Assembly: GCA_917880885.1 (NCBI GenBank)
Contig: OU862920.1
Location: forward strand, 3,472,001 to 3,536,000
Direction: 5' to 3'
Origin: Limnephilus marmoratus
Taxonomy: Eukaryota > Arthropoda > Insecta > Trichoptera > Limnephilidae
Length of the DNA stretch: 64,000 nucleotides
Both the position numbers and the translations under genes were made by a program. Position 1 is the stretch's first letter, and the number at the start of each line of letters is the position of its first letter. Shown here piece after piece: positions 23,404 through 34,297 of the stretch. Under the pieces are notes generated by a model. That model searched no databases. It saw nothing but the letters and a program-made list of their open reading frames with translations, and had not been told where the DNA came from.

Positions 23404-24780
23404 TCTTATGTAATAAAATGTAAGCACATATTTAAATAGAATATATAATTAAACTAAAATAAAATAATGTTTATAGTTGTTTCTTTTTCTACATGCCACT
23501 ATATTTTTACTTATGTCACTCATATTTTACATATTATATAATAATTGTGCTTGGTGTGTGACATATTTGTAATATTTAATTATATTCATCAATCCAGCTG
23601 AATAGAATGTCTGCCCAACACTTGCGATCCGTACATAGATTTTTTTAACGCCTCTTTGTTATAAAGTCCAATGTGTCCACCTGAAATTGATCATTTCATG
23701 TTAAAGTCACGAAGTGAGATAATTCGAATGGATAACTTAACTGTATACTTATAATAGTATGTAATATTGAATTATAGATACTTTGGGAAGGCCAATGCAG
23801 TGACAAGAAAACAATGTGTAATATTGAGAATATAAAACCTTTTTTTTAGTTTTGGAATGCCAATGCAGTAACGAGAAAACAGTATGGAATATTGAAAGCA
23901 TGAAACATTTATTAGAAGGCCAGTGCAGAAACAAGAATACTTCAATTTATACGTGGTGTCAGAAAATTGTAGTAATAGTGGGAAAACGGTAAATCTACAT
24001 CAGACTTCTTGATTTACCTTTTTTTTTACTTGGAATCGATTCTACGAAGTCTTGTAATCTTGTACTTGTAATCTATTTTATGGTGTATATTTTTTTGGAT
24101 TTGAGCTTTCGTTTTCGAATACATCAAGTCCGAAAATGGAATTTTTCAGTTTAAATTTGAACAAAATCGGTCGCTACCTAATTGTCTTAAAATTCGTCGA
24201 AGAGGAGACCTTGCTCCAAATGTTTTTTTTAGCTCAATTGCAGTTGACGAAAAAATGGAAAAGAATTGAAATGCTAAGGTAGAAAAATTTATATCTTTGA
24301 GCTCTCTTTGAGCGATGTAGAATCACCAGTTTCCCGATTGCACCACGAGTTTACGGACACCGTGTATATTATAATATTCGTGTCCTGAAAGTAGGAAGCC
24401 ACTGACTCTTTTGGATGTATTTTATATTAGTACAGAAAACACTTTATCGATTTTGGCGATTTTACGAACAGATTTTGAATACGATAAAATTTTCTATTGA
24501 CTAAAAACAATCTATCAAAAAAATTGCTCCCGATAACTAGTTGAAAAACTTGTCAGCATTCTGTCACCTTAATTAGAAAATCTCACAAGTCCATGGCGTC
24601 AACTTTACAGGAGAAACTTTTAAACTGGTATAAATTTGAGAAATGCATGAATTGAGTTTTTTTTAATTATTTAAAATATGTGATTGGTTTTCTGTTTTTG
24701 TACAAGTTCTAAGATTCAAACAGCGATCAAGATATGAATAGCAAATAAAACCAATAGAAATATTATTATTAAATATTTGT
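23404..24780. other. AT-rich stretch with a weak short repeat
   Basis: Around 23750-23935, GGCCAATGCAGTGACAAGAA-like units with AATATTGA recur about three times at roughly 65 bp. No gene, RNA or element boundary was found in the rest. Confidence 0.4.
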
Positions 24781-24782
24781 TT

Positions 24783-24975
24783 TAAAGAAAGACATTCCCA
24801 GATTACGAATGACCTAACAGTGTTTGAAAATCACCTTCTACCTCACAGTAAGCGCAAAATATTGCTTGTGTCGTGATGGGGGACTTAGTCGGTCGAGGAA
24901 TGGAACTCGCGGCGCGTGGGAACGAATGGGAATGCGACGCGATGCCAACTCAGCAAATAACTGTTCAGTATTTAT
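24783..24975 (-). mobile_element. tRNA-derived SINE, family 2, copy 1
   Basis: On the - strand a degenerate tRNA-like head (A-box-like TTTGCTGAGTTGG, B-box-like GAGTTCCATTCC) is followed by a body shared with 33637-33818 (AAGCAATATTTTGCG, GATTTTCAAACACTGTTAGG, CATTCGTAA, GGGAATGT, CTTTC). The common head plus body plus A-rich tail arrangement is that of a tRNA-derived SINE. No target duplication was checked successfully. Confidence 0.55.
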
Positions 24976-25104
24976 TTTTCTTACTTTATTTATGTTTTTT
25001 ATCATAATTACATAATGTATTATTAGGTTTTAATGGTTATATTAATTTACTAAAATATGCTCAAAGATAACATAATAATTACGTACACGTAATAAAAATA
25101 TACT

Positions 25105-25210
25105 GGGTGATAAGGGACGTACTTGACTTAGGTACTGTAAACAGTGATTCCTGACATTATTTGGAGTAAAAAATGTAAACGAAATATTCATCTTAAAAAT
25201 CTTGATAATC
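25105..25210 (+). mobile_element. Partial MITE, CAGGGTGT family 1
   Basis: The left end (ACTGGGTGATAAGGGACGTA, GTGATTCCTGACATTATTTG) resembles 16980 and 63895. The matching right end is missing here; an inverted right-end piece lies at about 27510-27560. Confidence 0.5.
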
Positions 25211-25349
25211 AGTTGGTACAGGACAGCTAGGGTCGCTGTGAGGGCTTGGGCGGTTACTCAGCTGAGTGACCAGTGACAACATGTGGAATAATTTAAAAAA
25301 TGAAATAATTATTTTGAAAAAAAAATCAGCGTGTACAATTCACACTCGG

Positions 25350-26175
25350 CAGAAGTGAAACCTTCATAAAATTAAAGTAGGCAAGAGTGGGGAGTCTACG
25401 GAGCAGTGAACCCTTTCCTATACACAGGGTGTCCGGGGGTAAAGTGCATTAACTTCGGGAGGTGATTCTACATGATAGTATAAGTAAAAAAGATAAATAA
25501 CTTTTTTTGAAATTCCAACTTTTAGGGGTAGTTTTGTGGTAAAAAGATACAATAGGACCGGCGTGCGCGGCCTGCTTTATTATTTTCCGCAGTTACGATA
25601 CGGGCCAATCACCACCATACAATGTTGCCACGATCGTGCCCGGCAGGCTCCAGGCAAGTAAGATGGTACCTCACACAAAGGATTTTTAAAGGAAAAAAAA
25701 TGTTGGAATTTCGAAAAAAGTTGTTAATCTTTCTTACTCCTACCATCATGTAGAATCACCTCCCGAAGTTAACGCACTTTACCCCCGGACACCCTGTATT
25801 TGGTCATCTTATTAATATTTGTGTTTTCATTTTGTAGTGGTTTGAAGATTGGATATTGATTATACAAAAATATATACTTTTTTTGGATTTAATAGTATTC
25901 GATCCTTGGTCCTCTGAATGTCTGCCCGCTAAGATTCGTCAGGCGTTTTATGTACATATACCACTGGACTAAAGAAGACTTGTGTGGGACCGTGGATTTA
26001 TCGTATTATGTTGGAACCGAGTACCCGTGTAATAAATAAATATTTTATTGCTATCTCATTCTCTCTCAGGCTAAATCCTTCATACATGTATGTGTTAGTC
26101 TCTTTTTTGTGTCGCTCGCTTTCGTTTCATCGAGTTTCAAATCACAACGATGCTAAAGAAGTTTTTGCTAAAAAA
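25350..26175 (-). repeat. Dispersed repeat family C, interrupted copy
   Basis: Segments 25350-25424 and about 26030-26172 are reverse-complement matches to 31570-31775 (shared blocks: GATTTGAAACTCGATGAAAC, AGAGAATGAGATAG, CACTCTTG, CTACTTTA). They are separated here by the MITE at 25425-25796 and other sequence. The apparent 83-codon frame at 25984 derives from this repeat and is not a gene. Confidence 0.6.
25425..25796. mobile_element. MITE with CAGGGTGTCCGGGGG inverted ends
   Basis: Inverted ends of about 50 bp start CAGGGTGTCCGGGGGTAAAG and end CTTTACCCCCGGACACCCTG, followed inward by paired AACTTCGGGAGGTGATTCTA sequences. It is inserted in repeat family C. Ends like these are widespread in insect MITEs; the target duplication is not clear. 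Confidence 0.8.
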
Positions 26176-26295
26176 ATCAAAGATATCTTCGGACACCAAC
26201 ATTTCATTTACTCGTACATGGTTTACTACAAATAATATAAAAAATAAAATAATATTTACATTTAAAACTAATTCTGAGAATTATATTTAAATGTC

Positions 26296-26640
26296 AACCT
26301 ACTCATCCCTCAAATGAACTCTTTGCAAAAATTAGGGTCTTAGATATTCGACAGCTATTTACTAAAACAAGCATTTGTTATATACGAAAAAATAATCTAC
26401 TAATCGCTCCACAACATCAAGCACACACCCGCTTTTCATCAAACCTGGGTTGCGTGGTCCCAAAAACTAACACCTCATTCGCTCAACGACAATTCTGGTT
26501 CATCGCTCCTAAAATATATAATGCTTTGAGTACTCACATAAAGTCAAGTAATTCTAATTCTCTTTTTATAACACGTGTACAACATTGGATTTTCGAAAGT
26601 GGACGAGCGTACTTTAAAGAATTCCTGAGTTCTTAACACT
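26296..26640 (+). pseudogene. LINE ORF2 C-terminal tail
   Basis: The frame contains a KIRVLDIRQLFTKTSICYI-like segment and, after a stop-free run, FWFIAPKIYNALSTHIK, ending at 26636. This order is seen at the C-terminus of CR1/jockey-type polymerases. Everything upstream is missing. Confidence 0.65.
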
Positions 26641-27030
26641 ACATTTTAATTATTAATTTTTGCATTTCAAAATTTTAATTTCCATTTTTATTTCTATTTT
26701 TCTTTAAAAGTTGTAATTTTTTTTCTCTTAATTTTTTCACAAAATTTTATTTATTTTTTAATTTTAATTTATATACTTATATGTTTTAATTTATATATTT
26801 GTATAGAACACTTGACTTCTTAACATTTAATCTTTATTATTAATTTTGGTATTTCAAATTGATTTTTCATTTTTATTTCTACTTTTCTTTAAAATATGAT
26901 CTTTTTTCTCTCTTTATTTTTCACTTACTTTTAAATATTTCATATTTTTATTTAGTATAATATATTTAATCATCTGTTAGTATTTGTATTAATATAAATA
27001 AATATTAAATGTACGACTACCATAAAACGG
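26641..27030 (+). repeat. LINE 3' UTR with duplicated AT-rich block
   Basis: Two diverged copies of a block of about 180 bp follow the LINE stop codon (TTCTTAACA, TTATTAATTTTTG or TGG, TTTTATTTCTA, TTTTCTTTAAAA). The arrangement is consistent with a repeated 3' UTR. Confidence 0.5.
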
Positions 27031-27377
27031 GCATGGGCCTAGTGTGACAAAAAAACAAATATCTGTAACTGATAAAAAAAAATAATGAAAAAAAAAAATA
27101 TATCAGAAATCAAGTTATAATTTTTTAATTGATGAACTAATGTTTAAGACAAGATTTTTATGTATAGCACATTTTTATGTTGAATGGAACACTAGTATGT
27201 ATCACCAAAAATGTAGACATAATTTGTCTCGACGCCACCTATTGGGAGATTTAGCACTTACAACGCCTTTCCCATACAAAAATAAAGTTGGATGTTTGCA
27301 GGTAGATAAATGTAATAAGCAGTAATTGTTAAATGAACCACTAATATATATTGAATTATTTGGCGGGTAGGAGATAA

Positions 27378-27450
27378 GCCGACGTAGCTCAGTGGACAGA
27401 GCAGTTGACCGGATATCAGAAAGACGCGGGTTCGAGTCTTGTCGGCGGCA
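27378..27450 (+). tRNA. tRNA-like sequence, probably the head of a SINE
   Basis: The 73-nt sequence folds in tRNA order. The acceptor arm is GCCGACG/CGGCGGC (one mismatch) with discriminator A. The D stem is GCTC/GAGC. The anticodon stem has a terminal mismatch, and its loop CCGGATA has C instead of the invariant U33. The T arm carries TTCGAGT. A-box (TAGCTCAGTGG) and B-box (GGTTCGAGTC) promoters are intact. The loop would read GGA, but the defects and the TGTATCTTTTTTC tail shared with 34.9 kb point to a SINE head rather than a working tRNA. Confidence 0.55.
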
Positions 27451-27903
27451 TGTATCTTTTTTCGGGAGATTTTTTCGATGTAGATGAGTGTTTCAGGATA
27501 ATAATTATTACTTAATAATAATCAGGAATCAAGGTTTAAAGTAAGTCAAGCACGTCCCATAGCAACTTGTATAAATAATACGTACATGATACATTGTACA
27601 ATTTATTAATTGTTCTAATCGTTTAATATTATTGGCTGATCAGCTGGTGGATTTAATTTGTTTGCCTGTTTTCTTTAAAACTTGAGGAAAGTTGTTATTA
27701 TCTAACAGTAGGAAAAGCCTTGGATTTTTTTTGTACACAGCGATTGAGGTGATTTTTCACAAAACGGCGGCGTACAAATCATTAAAAGATACGTCATTAT
27801 TATTTAATTTTGAAGACAATATTTTTTTCAATTATTTTTGGCTTTCACCCTTCAAGGGTGTTCTAGGCCATCATTTATAATTACAGAGAAAGGAAAGGTG
27901 AAT
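27451..27903. other. Spacer with two short repeat fragments
   Basis: At 27510-27560 there is an inverted right end of the CAGGGTGT family 1 MITE (TCAGGAATCAAGGTTTAAAG, CACGTCCCATA). At about 27738-27780 there is an inverted copy of the short repeat containing GTGATTTTTCACAAA and GGCG, also present at 8862 and 30843. Nothing else is recognised. Confidence 0.5.
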
Positions 27904-28190
27904 TTATATATTAATTTTATTTAAATTAGCAAATTTCAGAATTATACGGAAGATTGGAGTCGAGTTTAGACTTAGAAGAGATGAAATGTTGAATGGAGGG
28001 GAGGCAATTTTAGATAAAGCTTGATAGAAGAGAGGATATTTATTTAGAGAGGGATAACCAAAAAATATGTGATCTAAAGTTCCCACATCTAGACCACAGA
28101 ATGTACAATCCGGGGAGTCAAGGAAGAGAATTTTAAAAAGGTGAGAAGGAACGGAACAATGTCTAATTCTCATTCGAATAAGTGAGGAAA
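27904..28190 (-). pseudogene. LINE ORF2 C-terminal fragment with zinc-binding motif
   Basis: The - strand frame encodes MRIRHCSVPSHLFKI followed by CTFCGLDVGTLDHIFFGYP. This resembles the C-terminal cysteine/histidine motif of LINE ORF2 proteins, with the last cysteine replaced by tyrosine. The polymerase is missing. Confidence 0.65.
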
Positions 28191-28311
28191 TTTCTTTTAT
28201 GGAAAAATGGGGGAATTTTTGAAACCACGGTTTTGATGGGATAGTCCTTAAGAAGACGATTTTAATAGCAATGGGAAGACAATATTAATAACTCCTAAAC
28301 AAAAATGTGAA

Positions 28312-28401
28312 ACTGAAAAAGATTCAGTCGCATCTAGTAATTGAACCCAGGACCCTTCCCTTGTTGGGGAAGTGCTTTAACCACTGAACTAATTCGACCA
28401 T
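28312..28401 (-). mobile_element. tRNA-derived SINE, family 1, copy b
   Basis: On the - strand a tRNA-like head (AATTAGTTCAGTGG A-box, GGGTTCAATTACTAG B-box region) is followed by GCGACTGAATCTTTTTCAG. The head differs from 27378 at many sites but has the same box spacing and tail. Confidence 0.6.
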
Positions 28402-28488
28402 ATCAACTTATGTCATTTTTAACTGCATCATACTTCGACTGAGAGCCATTAACAGTATTTATAGTTAAAATTGACGTAGGTTATATTG

Positions 28489-28560
28489 TTAAATCAGCTC
28501 AGTGATCAGAGCACTTCCACATTCCTGGAAGCGACTGAATCTTTTTCTGTCTTTTCTATT
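28489..28560 (+). mobile_element. tRNA-derived SINE, family 1, deleted copy c
   Basis: The A-box region (ATCAGCTCAGTGATCAGAGC) is followed after about 20 bp directly by GCGACTGAATCTTTTTCTG. The B-box half of the head is deleted. It lies in opposite orientation to copy b. Confidence 0.55.
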
Positions 28561-28677
28561 TTACATTTTGGTTTGATGAGGTTTTACTCATTAAATAATA
28601 TTATTATTATTAAAATCACAGTTTGCGAATAAATGGACCTACGAGTTTTTATAATTAAAGCGACGAAAAATGATGAA

Positions 28678-29546
28678 TTAAATAATGTTATTACTTCTTA
28701 AAGGAGTCTCCACTCCACCAGGAACACCATAATGGAAAGAAGATCCCGAAATTGGTGAGGGAAATAATACCTCTTGTGATGAAACATCTTCAAAGTCCTC
28801 CGGAGAATCTCTTTGTTCCAAGGAATATTCCGCCTCTCTGCCTCTGTCAGGGAATGTCATGAAATCACTTGCTGTCTCTCCGCCTCTGCCAGGGAATGTT
28901 ATGAAATCACTCGCCTTACCGTTGTACCTGTAGCCATCTGTAAATGATTGATACCCAGGACTTTTGCTTGGGTATCGATTACTTTGTGGGCTATTCATTG
29001 GTTGACCTTGAAAACCGTATCCACCTGGTTGACCGATGCCCGGATATCCTAATTGTGGTTGACTGTTGATCGGGTATCCACCTGGTTGACCGATGACCGG
29101 ATATCCTAATTGTGGTTGACTGTTGATCGGGTATCCACCTGGTTGACCGATGCCCGGATATCCTAATTGTGGTTGACTGTTGATTGTGTATCCATTTGGT
29201 TGACTGTTGCCAGGATATCCTAATTGTGGTGGACCGATCGGGTATCTATTTGGTTGAGTTTTGCCAGGATATCCTAATTGTGGTGGACTGATCGGGTATA
29301 CATTTGATTGAGTTTTGCCAGGGTATCCTAATTGTGATTGACTGTTAACTGGGTACATATTTGGTTGACTGTTATCAGGGTAGGGACCTTGTTGAACCTT
29401 TATTGGGTAAGGACTTTGTTGACCTTTTATAGGGTAAGAACTTTGTGGAGACATTGTAGAGTAAGGACTGTGAAGACCCTTTGGGTATGTATTGTTTGTA
29501 AAGCTTGGTGGGTATCCAACGTTTGACGTCTTTACCGGTCTGTTTA
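28678..29546 (-). CDS. Terminal exon of second host gene: Gly/Pro/Tyr-rich repeat tail
   Basis: On the - strand an acceptor (AATTTTCAG at 29547-29549) opens an exon that continues the phase-1 frame of the exon at 33987. It encodes 288 residues before TAA at 28680. It starts NRPVKTSNVGYPPS, then carries about seven tandem units of 18-22 residues of the type QLGYPGIGQPGGYPINSQP. The most similar DNA units are 66 bp long, at about 28997-29200. The C-terminus is acidic (SPEDFEDVSSQEVLFPSP). Such low-complexity repeats occur in extracellular-matrix, cuticle and silk-like proteins; function is not established. The repeat frame is intact, which argues for a functional gene. Confidence 0.75.
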
Positions 29547-30194
29547 CTGAAAATTAAAGATATTATTTTAGAAAAAAGTTTCTGATAAAAAAAACAGGTG
29601 CAATATTTTTCATATCTTTTAAAAAGGGCGTTAATAAATAAATAACATTTAATATTTAAAATACAATAATCATACAATTCTTCTTAAGTTTTAAATGAAG
29701 GGTCGTGAAGAAGGGCAATCAAATTAGAATTTATAAGAATTTATTAAAATTAGTGGAGAAATTTTGTACATTAAAATTTCAAATTCAACAAAAACGTTAT
29801 TCCACAAAATGTTTTTTTTACTATGAACCTTACAGAAAGCAACACGCTCTTCTAACATAAATCTACGTCATCTTCATCTTCATTGATATTGTCATGAGAT
29901 CAACTTACAATATAATTCCACGTGCCTGCTTCAACGACTAAAAATCAGACTCAATAATATTTTTCTCTGGACATTTCTACTTTCCTGCATCCTTCAGTTT
30001 CTTGGCTTTGAAGTCTTTCTAGTTGGAGTTATAAGATGTTCGTTTCTCCCTTTATTCCCATGAATTAAACCACGCTCCGTGATTTTGATAAACAACATTA
30101 TACAACGTACTTCTACGAACCAACCTTTAAAATGCCACAGGCCTAAAATTTTTCACTTCCATAAACCCTACCTTAAAAGACACATATTAATATG

Positions 30195-30405
30195 TCCAAC
30201 ATTATTCCATCAATAACTCTCCATTGATAGTTTCGTTGGATACAACATTATTCCATCTTTAACTCAACTTTGATAGTTTTGTTGGATACATTATTCCTTC
30301 AATAACAACTCAACACTGATAGTTTGGTTGAATGCAACATTATGCCATCAATAACCCAACATTGATAGTTTGTTGTACACAAATTATTCCATCAATAACA
30401 GCAAC
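30195..30405. repeat. ~55-bp tandem repeat, four units
   Basis: Units share ACATTATTCCATCAATAAC, CAACATTGATAGTTT and GTTGGATACA, spaced about 48-57 bp, with moderate divergence. Non-coding. Confidence 0.75.
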
Positions 30406-30624
30406 GCTCCTTCAGGAACGCTTAGTTATATTTTGTGTAATAGGTATACTTTATTTTCCCTAAACCGCATACTGTATATAAGTATGCCCGGGGGGCAACA
30501 GTCAGGGAACAACTGTCGTGGCACCACTAAAAACTATTAATAATTTTAATAAACACGAAACAAAAAGGTTACGTATGACATAATTTTATTTAACTTTTTT
30601 TTTTATTGCGAACATTTACTCACA

Positions 30625-31330
30625 GATTAATGATCTTACAAATCTATATCCATCTATGTTAATAAAAATGAATCGCCGAAATGTATGTTCCCGCATAACT
30701 TCCGAACGACTGCACCAAATTGGATAAATCTTTTTTTGTTGTGTTTGTTATTGTAAGGACAAGGTTTGTATAAAAGAAGCGGTGAGCTATGGCATAATGA
30801 AATTTGTATAAAAAAATTCCAACAATTATAATAATACTTAGATGATTTATATAGCGCCGTCTTTGTGAAAAATCACCTCAAGGGCGCTGTACAAACTTAT
30901 AATACATTTCTAAAATCTAAAAAAACTACAAGCTAGACAAACAATTAAAAAAAACTTATGGCTACAAATTGCATACACCGGTTCATTGATCACCGATACG
31001 AAAATATTTGTACAATATTTTGACATATGAACGCGATGCTGCCTAAAATTTGATGAAAACAGGACCATACTTACCTGGGAGGTCGCTTGAAATTAATATT
31101 ACTGAGTTGTTTGAAAACGGAATGTATGGAATGTGGGAGGAGGGAGGGGAACTCGGGAGAGGGGAGGGGAACTCGAGAGGGGGGTTCGCGGGGCGGGGGA
31201 AGCGCGAGAGGGGAATGGGGTAACTTCCGAACGACTTTACCTAATTCATTCAAACTTTAAGGCTTTGATGTGTCCATGCCCGCGAAGGTTTCTATATATA
31301 CTGGTGAGCTCTGGCATTATAAAATTTGAA
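30625..31330 (+). repeat. Dispersed repeat segments with TAACTTCCGAACGACT motif
   Basis: The block at 30640-30800 (AATCGCCGAAATGTATGTTC, CGCATAACTTCCGAACGACT) is partly repeated at 31220-31320 (GGTAACTTCCGAACGACT, GGTGAGCTCTGGCATTATAA versus GGTGAGCTATGGCATAATGA). Between them at 30843-30898 lies a copy of the short repeat ATAGCGCCGTCTTTGTGAAA. These look like pieces of a Helitron-like or LINE-like dispersed repeat; the class is not settled. Confidence 0.5.
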
Positions 31331-31530
31331 TTAAAAATTGCAATAGGTGGCACGCGAGTTTTTGGAAAACTAATGTACCGGGACTGAATGAATGGAATGC
31401 GGGAGGACGCAGGGTAACCCGGGAGGGGGAGGGGAGGAGGGGTTCGCGGGAGGGCGGTGGGAGGGGAACCCGGGAGGGGGAGGGGAATTCGGTAGAGTGG
31501 AGGGGAACTCGGGAGGGGGATTCGCCTACG
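31130..31530. repeat. G-rich minisatellite in two blocks
   Basis: Blocks at 31130-31220 and 31395-31530 are composed of variants of GGGAGGGGAACTCGGGAGAG (about 18-22 bp). The long open frames over them, including a proline-rich one on the - strand, follow from this composition and are not genes. Confidence 0.8.
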
Positions 31531-31569
31531 ACATATATACAACACTACTGTCTGTATAATATCGGAAAA

Positions 31570-31775
31570 ATTATTATTGAAGTGAAAACTTCTTTAGCAC
31601 CGTAGTGATTTGAAACTCGATGAAACGAAAAAAAGCGACACTAAAAAGAAACGAACAAATGTACATCTATAGGATTTAGCCTGCGAGAGAATGAGATAGT
31701 ATAATCTGTCTCCTCTTTGTGCGGTGCTTCGGAGCCGCCCCACTCTTGTCTACTTTAGTATTCTGAAGGTTTATT
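31570..31775 (+). repeat. Dispersed repeat family C, copy 2
   Basis: Starts near GAAGTGAAAACTTCTTTAGC, includes TTTGAAACTCGATGAAACGA and ends near TACTTTAGTATTCTGAAGG. It is the uninterrupted counterpart of the inverted copy at 25350-26175. Confidence 0.6.
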
Positions 31776-31924
31776 AAGCCACTAAATGTTATTTGATTCT
31801 AATTTCGAAATTACGAGAAGTTTTCTCGATATAAAATGAGGAACAGCCATTTCATTTCAGTTAATATATTCCGGAATTAGTCAATTTATGGTCTTTATCT
31901 TTAGCGTTCCATATTCAAAAGTAT

Positions 31925-32170
31925 ACTTTATTTATTTTTGCTTTAAATTATAAAATTTAGAACATTAAATATTTTAATGTATCATGATTTTAGAGGCAAC
32001 TTGGACAATTTTTTGTGAGTAAATGAAAAACATTTAAAAAAATAATTTTACTATATTTATTATAAAAATCTGATGAATCACAATAAAAATTAATAAAATA
32101 AATTATTTTGATGGGGGAAAATTTAAATTACTAATTACTTATTTAATTATATCGGAAGCGTATTTTTATC
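31925..32170. repeat. Dispersed repeat family B, copy 2
   Basis: Closely similar to 15470-15600 joined to 15868-15920, without the inserted block of about 200 bp seen there. This gives the likely empty state of that insertion. Confidence 0.6.
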
Positions 32171-32361
32171 GATGATTTATTTTTTATTTTATTTTTCATT
32201 ATATTAAGAAGACAAGTCAATATATATATTTTTTAATAATAATAAATAAATCACAAAAAATAACCAAAGTTGCTTCCAAAATGAAGCAAATTTGAATTCT
32301 TTGTATGTATCACCATTAGCTTGTGTCGCTCTCCATAGAGAGAAAAAAATGACCTTATATT

Positions 32362-33560
32362 TAAACGCCCGGGGTCTCAAAAGTTTCGTACGATCTGTAG
32401 ATATTCGAAAATGTAAAAATAACTGAAATTATTGTTCACTATTAGCCCGCTAAAATGGCCGGAAGTCACGGACATATGAATATATCTGGACCTGCCCTAA
32501 GTGATAAAAACGTATTATTTCCCCCTCCACATGGCGTCGGCTGTAGCTCCTCCTTGGAACCGGCTCGCTCCATGGGGAGGGGATATAGCCTCGCTTGAAT
32601 CTAAAATGTGTGACGTCATCATTCTTGCCGTGAACAGCGAGAAGCTGACATCCATACATTTAACGAAATAACGGCAGCTTGTGCTATACAATATATCTAC
32701 GTATCAATGTGTACATAGCGAATGTGGGCGGTACTCCAATGTGCTCGTCGCTGGTTACAGGCGTAAGTAAATTATGAAACATTTGTAAAAGTGTTTTAAC
32801 TAAACACGGTAACAAAATATTGATATGTGTATTGGCGCGAGTCTTTTTGGGGCGAGCATTTGGCCTAAGCAAATATGTTTTGAACGTGGCAAGCAATTCG
32901 CGCTCCCATGTAAAAAGGTCTATTCATTCAAAGCAGATTTTGCTTTTAAGAACTAAATGGTGATATTGTAATGCGAGATGCCTATATACTGTCAGATTGA
33001 TTGTTCAACGAATGACAGTCATCTTTCCCCTCTTCGCTCTCCATAGTTTGGTTTTACCCCTCATCTGTAATTGCTTGTCTATCCATTTGGATGTCTATGC
33101 CGGAAGTTTTGAAAAAAAAATAGATTTCATGATTTGGAAAAAAAATAAAACAAAGGGTTCATATTTTATATTTTGTACCAAACTTATTTTTCAATCCATA
33201 AGTGCAGTACAAAGAACCCAAAAAAAAATTTTTTTTACACATATGTGATGTGTTGGTTAAAAATATAAAAGGGGAAAATAACACTTTTTCTGGATAAAAT
33301 CAGAATTCTTGTTAACTTACTTGTATTCATAAACTTGAACTTTTTTTTCATTTTCGTCAGTTATATGCATTTTTAATAATAAACAAACGTTAAAAAGTTA
33401 AATTACTGAATTTTTTTTATTAAAAATAAAATAAAAAAATAGTTTTAGGTTTGTTTTCTGATTTTCAATGCATTTTAGCGGGCTAATAACCATTTAAAAA
33501 AAAAATAAATGCAGGTCTTATTTTCTTTGTAAGACGCAACTTTTGAGACCCCGGGCGTTT
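32362..33560. mobile_element. Element with two concentric inverted repeat pairs
   Basis: The outer pair is AAACGCCCGGGGTCTCAAAA (32363) with its complement at 33541-33560. The inner pair is ATTAGCCCGCTAAAATG (32441-32457) with CATTTTAGCGGGCTAAT (33471-33487). The inner pair is perfect. The interior (about 1 kb) has a GC-richer part at 32450-32900 but no supported gene. A target duplication was not resolved. It may be one MITE nested in another or a single element with bipartite ends. Confidence 0.65.
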
Positions 33561-33636
33561 CTGAATTCAAAAGTTGAAGTAATTGACACACCCTAATCAC
33601 CATTTAAATATCCGTACGAGATACATTTTTTTTTTT

Positions 33637-33818
33637 TTTTATAAAAGAAAGACAAACATTCCCGGGTTACGAATAACCCAACAATGTTTGAAAATCTCCT
33701 ACTACCACGACAGAAAGCCGAAAATGTTGCTTGTGTTGTGGTGTTGTGAACACGCGACGCTCGGGTGGGACCCAAGTGCTATGCCCACTCAACCACTGAC
33801 CAGTCATTATAGTCAGTA
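33637..33818 (-). mobile_element. tRNA-derived SINE, family 2, copy 2
   Basis: On the - strand the head contains GGTCAGTGGTTGAGTGGGC (A-box-like) and GTGTTCACAAC (B-box-like). The body matches 24783-24975 and ends in an A-rich tail at about 33620. Copies 1 and 2 differ at many sites, so the family is not recent. Confidence 0.6.
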
Positions 33819-33986
33819 TGTAATATAAGTTTTGATTTAATAATTTTGGTTGGGTTTTAAAACAAGCCTATATACGGGTCACGCAAACGTTCCACTGCAG
33901 AGTTGTTCGGGGTAAAGGATTGTCTTGAAGACAGTCAACTTAGGGATAGGGGAGAAAGGATAAAAGAACTAGATAAATGTGAATAC

Positions 33987-34127
33987 TTATTAGTGGTTGC
34001 GGTTTAGCGCAGGTAATGGTGCAAAGGCTGGTCTTGCCGTCCAGCAGGCAGATGCACATGCGGCAATTCTTTATGTAGCGCTTCCCGGCGGCGCACGGGA
34101 TGATTGAGCGCAAGCGGAATAACCCTG
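33987..34127 (-). CDS. Exon of second host gene with pacifastin-like cysteine pattern
   Basis: On the - strand a tandem acceptor TTTAGCAG allows an exon start at 34127 or 34124, both in the same frame and differing by one codon. The donor is A|GTATTC. The exon encodes a module with IPCAAGKRYIKNC, then RMCICLLDG, then KTSLCTITC: six cysteines spaced C-x9-C-x2-C-x-C-x8-C-x3-C. This fits the pacifastin light-chain pattern of arthropod serine-protease inhibitors, except that the last spacing is one residue shorter and the usual Asn after the second Cys is Arg. GC-rich third positions support coding. A different small Cys-rich domain is possible. Confidence 0.65.
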
Positions 34128-34297
34128 CTAAATAAACACACACATCGGTAAAACCAAACAGTAACAAAACATAACTATTGTTAATTCATCGACAACTATG
34201 TATTACATTCTTTCCCCAGTTCAAAGATAAGATATTAATGTTCATATCGTTCACTTCAACATTAAACTTATTATTTAATGCTTTATTTCGAATCAAG

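Larger units (their letters stand above)
29550..33986 (-). other. Phase-1 intron of second host gene, repeat-filled
   Basis: The intron runs from donor A|GTATTC at 33986 to TTTTCAG at 29547 on the - strand. It carries the repeat families listed separately. From 29550 to 30190 I see nothing except an acidic short frame near 29880 that has no convincing splice sites. Confidence 0.65.

Noticed and set aside
27378..27450. Functional serine tRNA gene
   Set aside because: The anticodon loop has C at the invariant U33 position, the anticodon and acceptor stems have mismatches, and the downstream tail is shared with other SINE copies.
29842..29915. Additional acidic exon (HDNINEDEDDVD) of the - strand host gene
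   Set aside because: The acceptor has no pyrimidine tract and the frame ends in a stop without a donor in the required phase.
31133..31545. Proline-rich or Gly/Arg-rich protein genes
   Set aside because: The frames follow a G-rich minisatellite on both strands and show no start context, splice sites or non-repetitive coding part.
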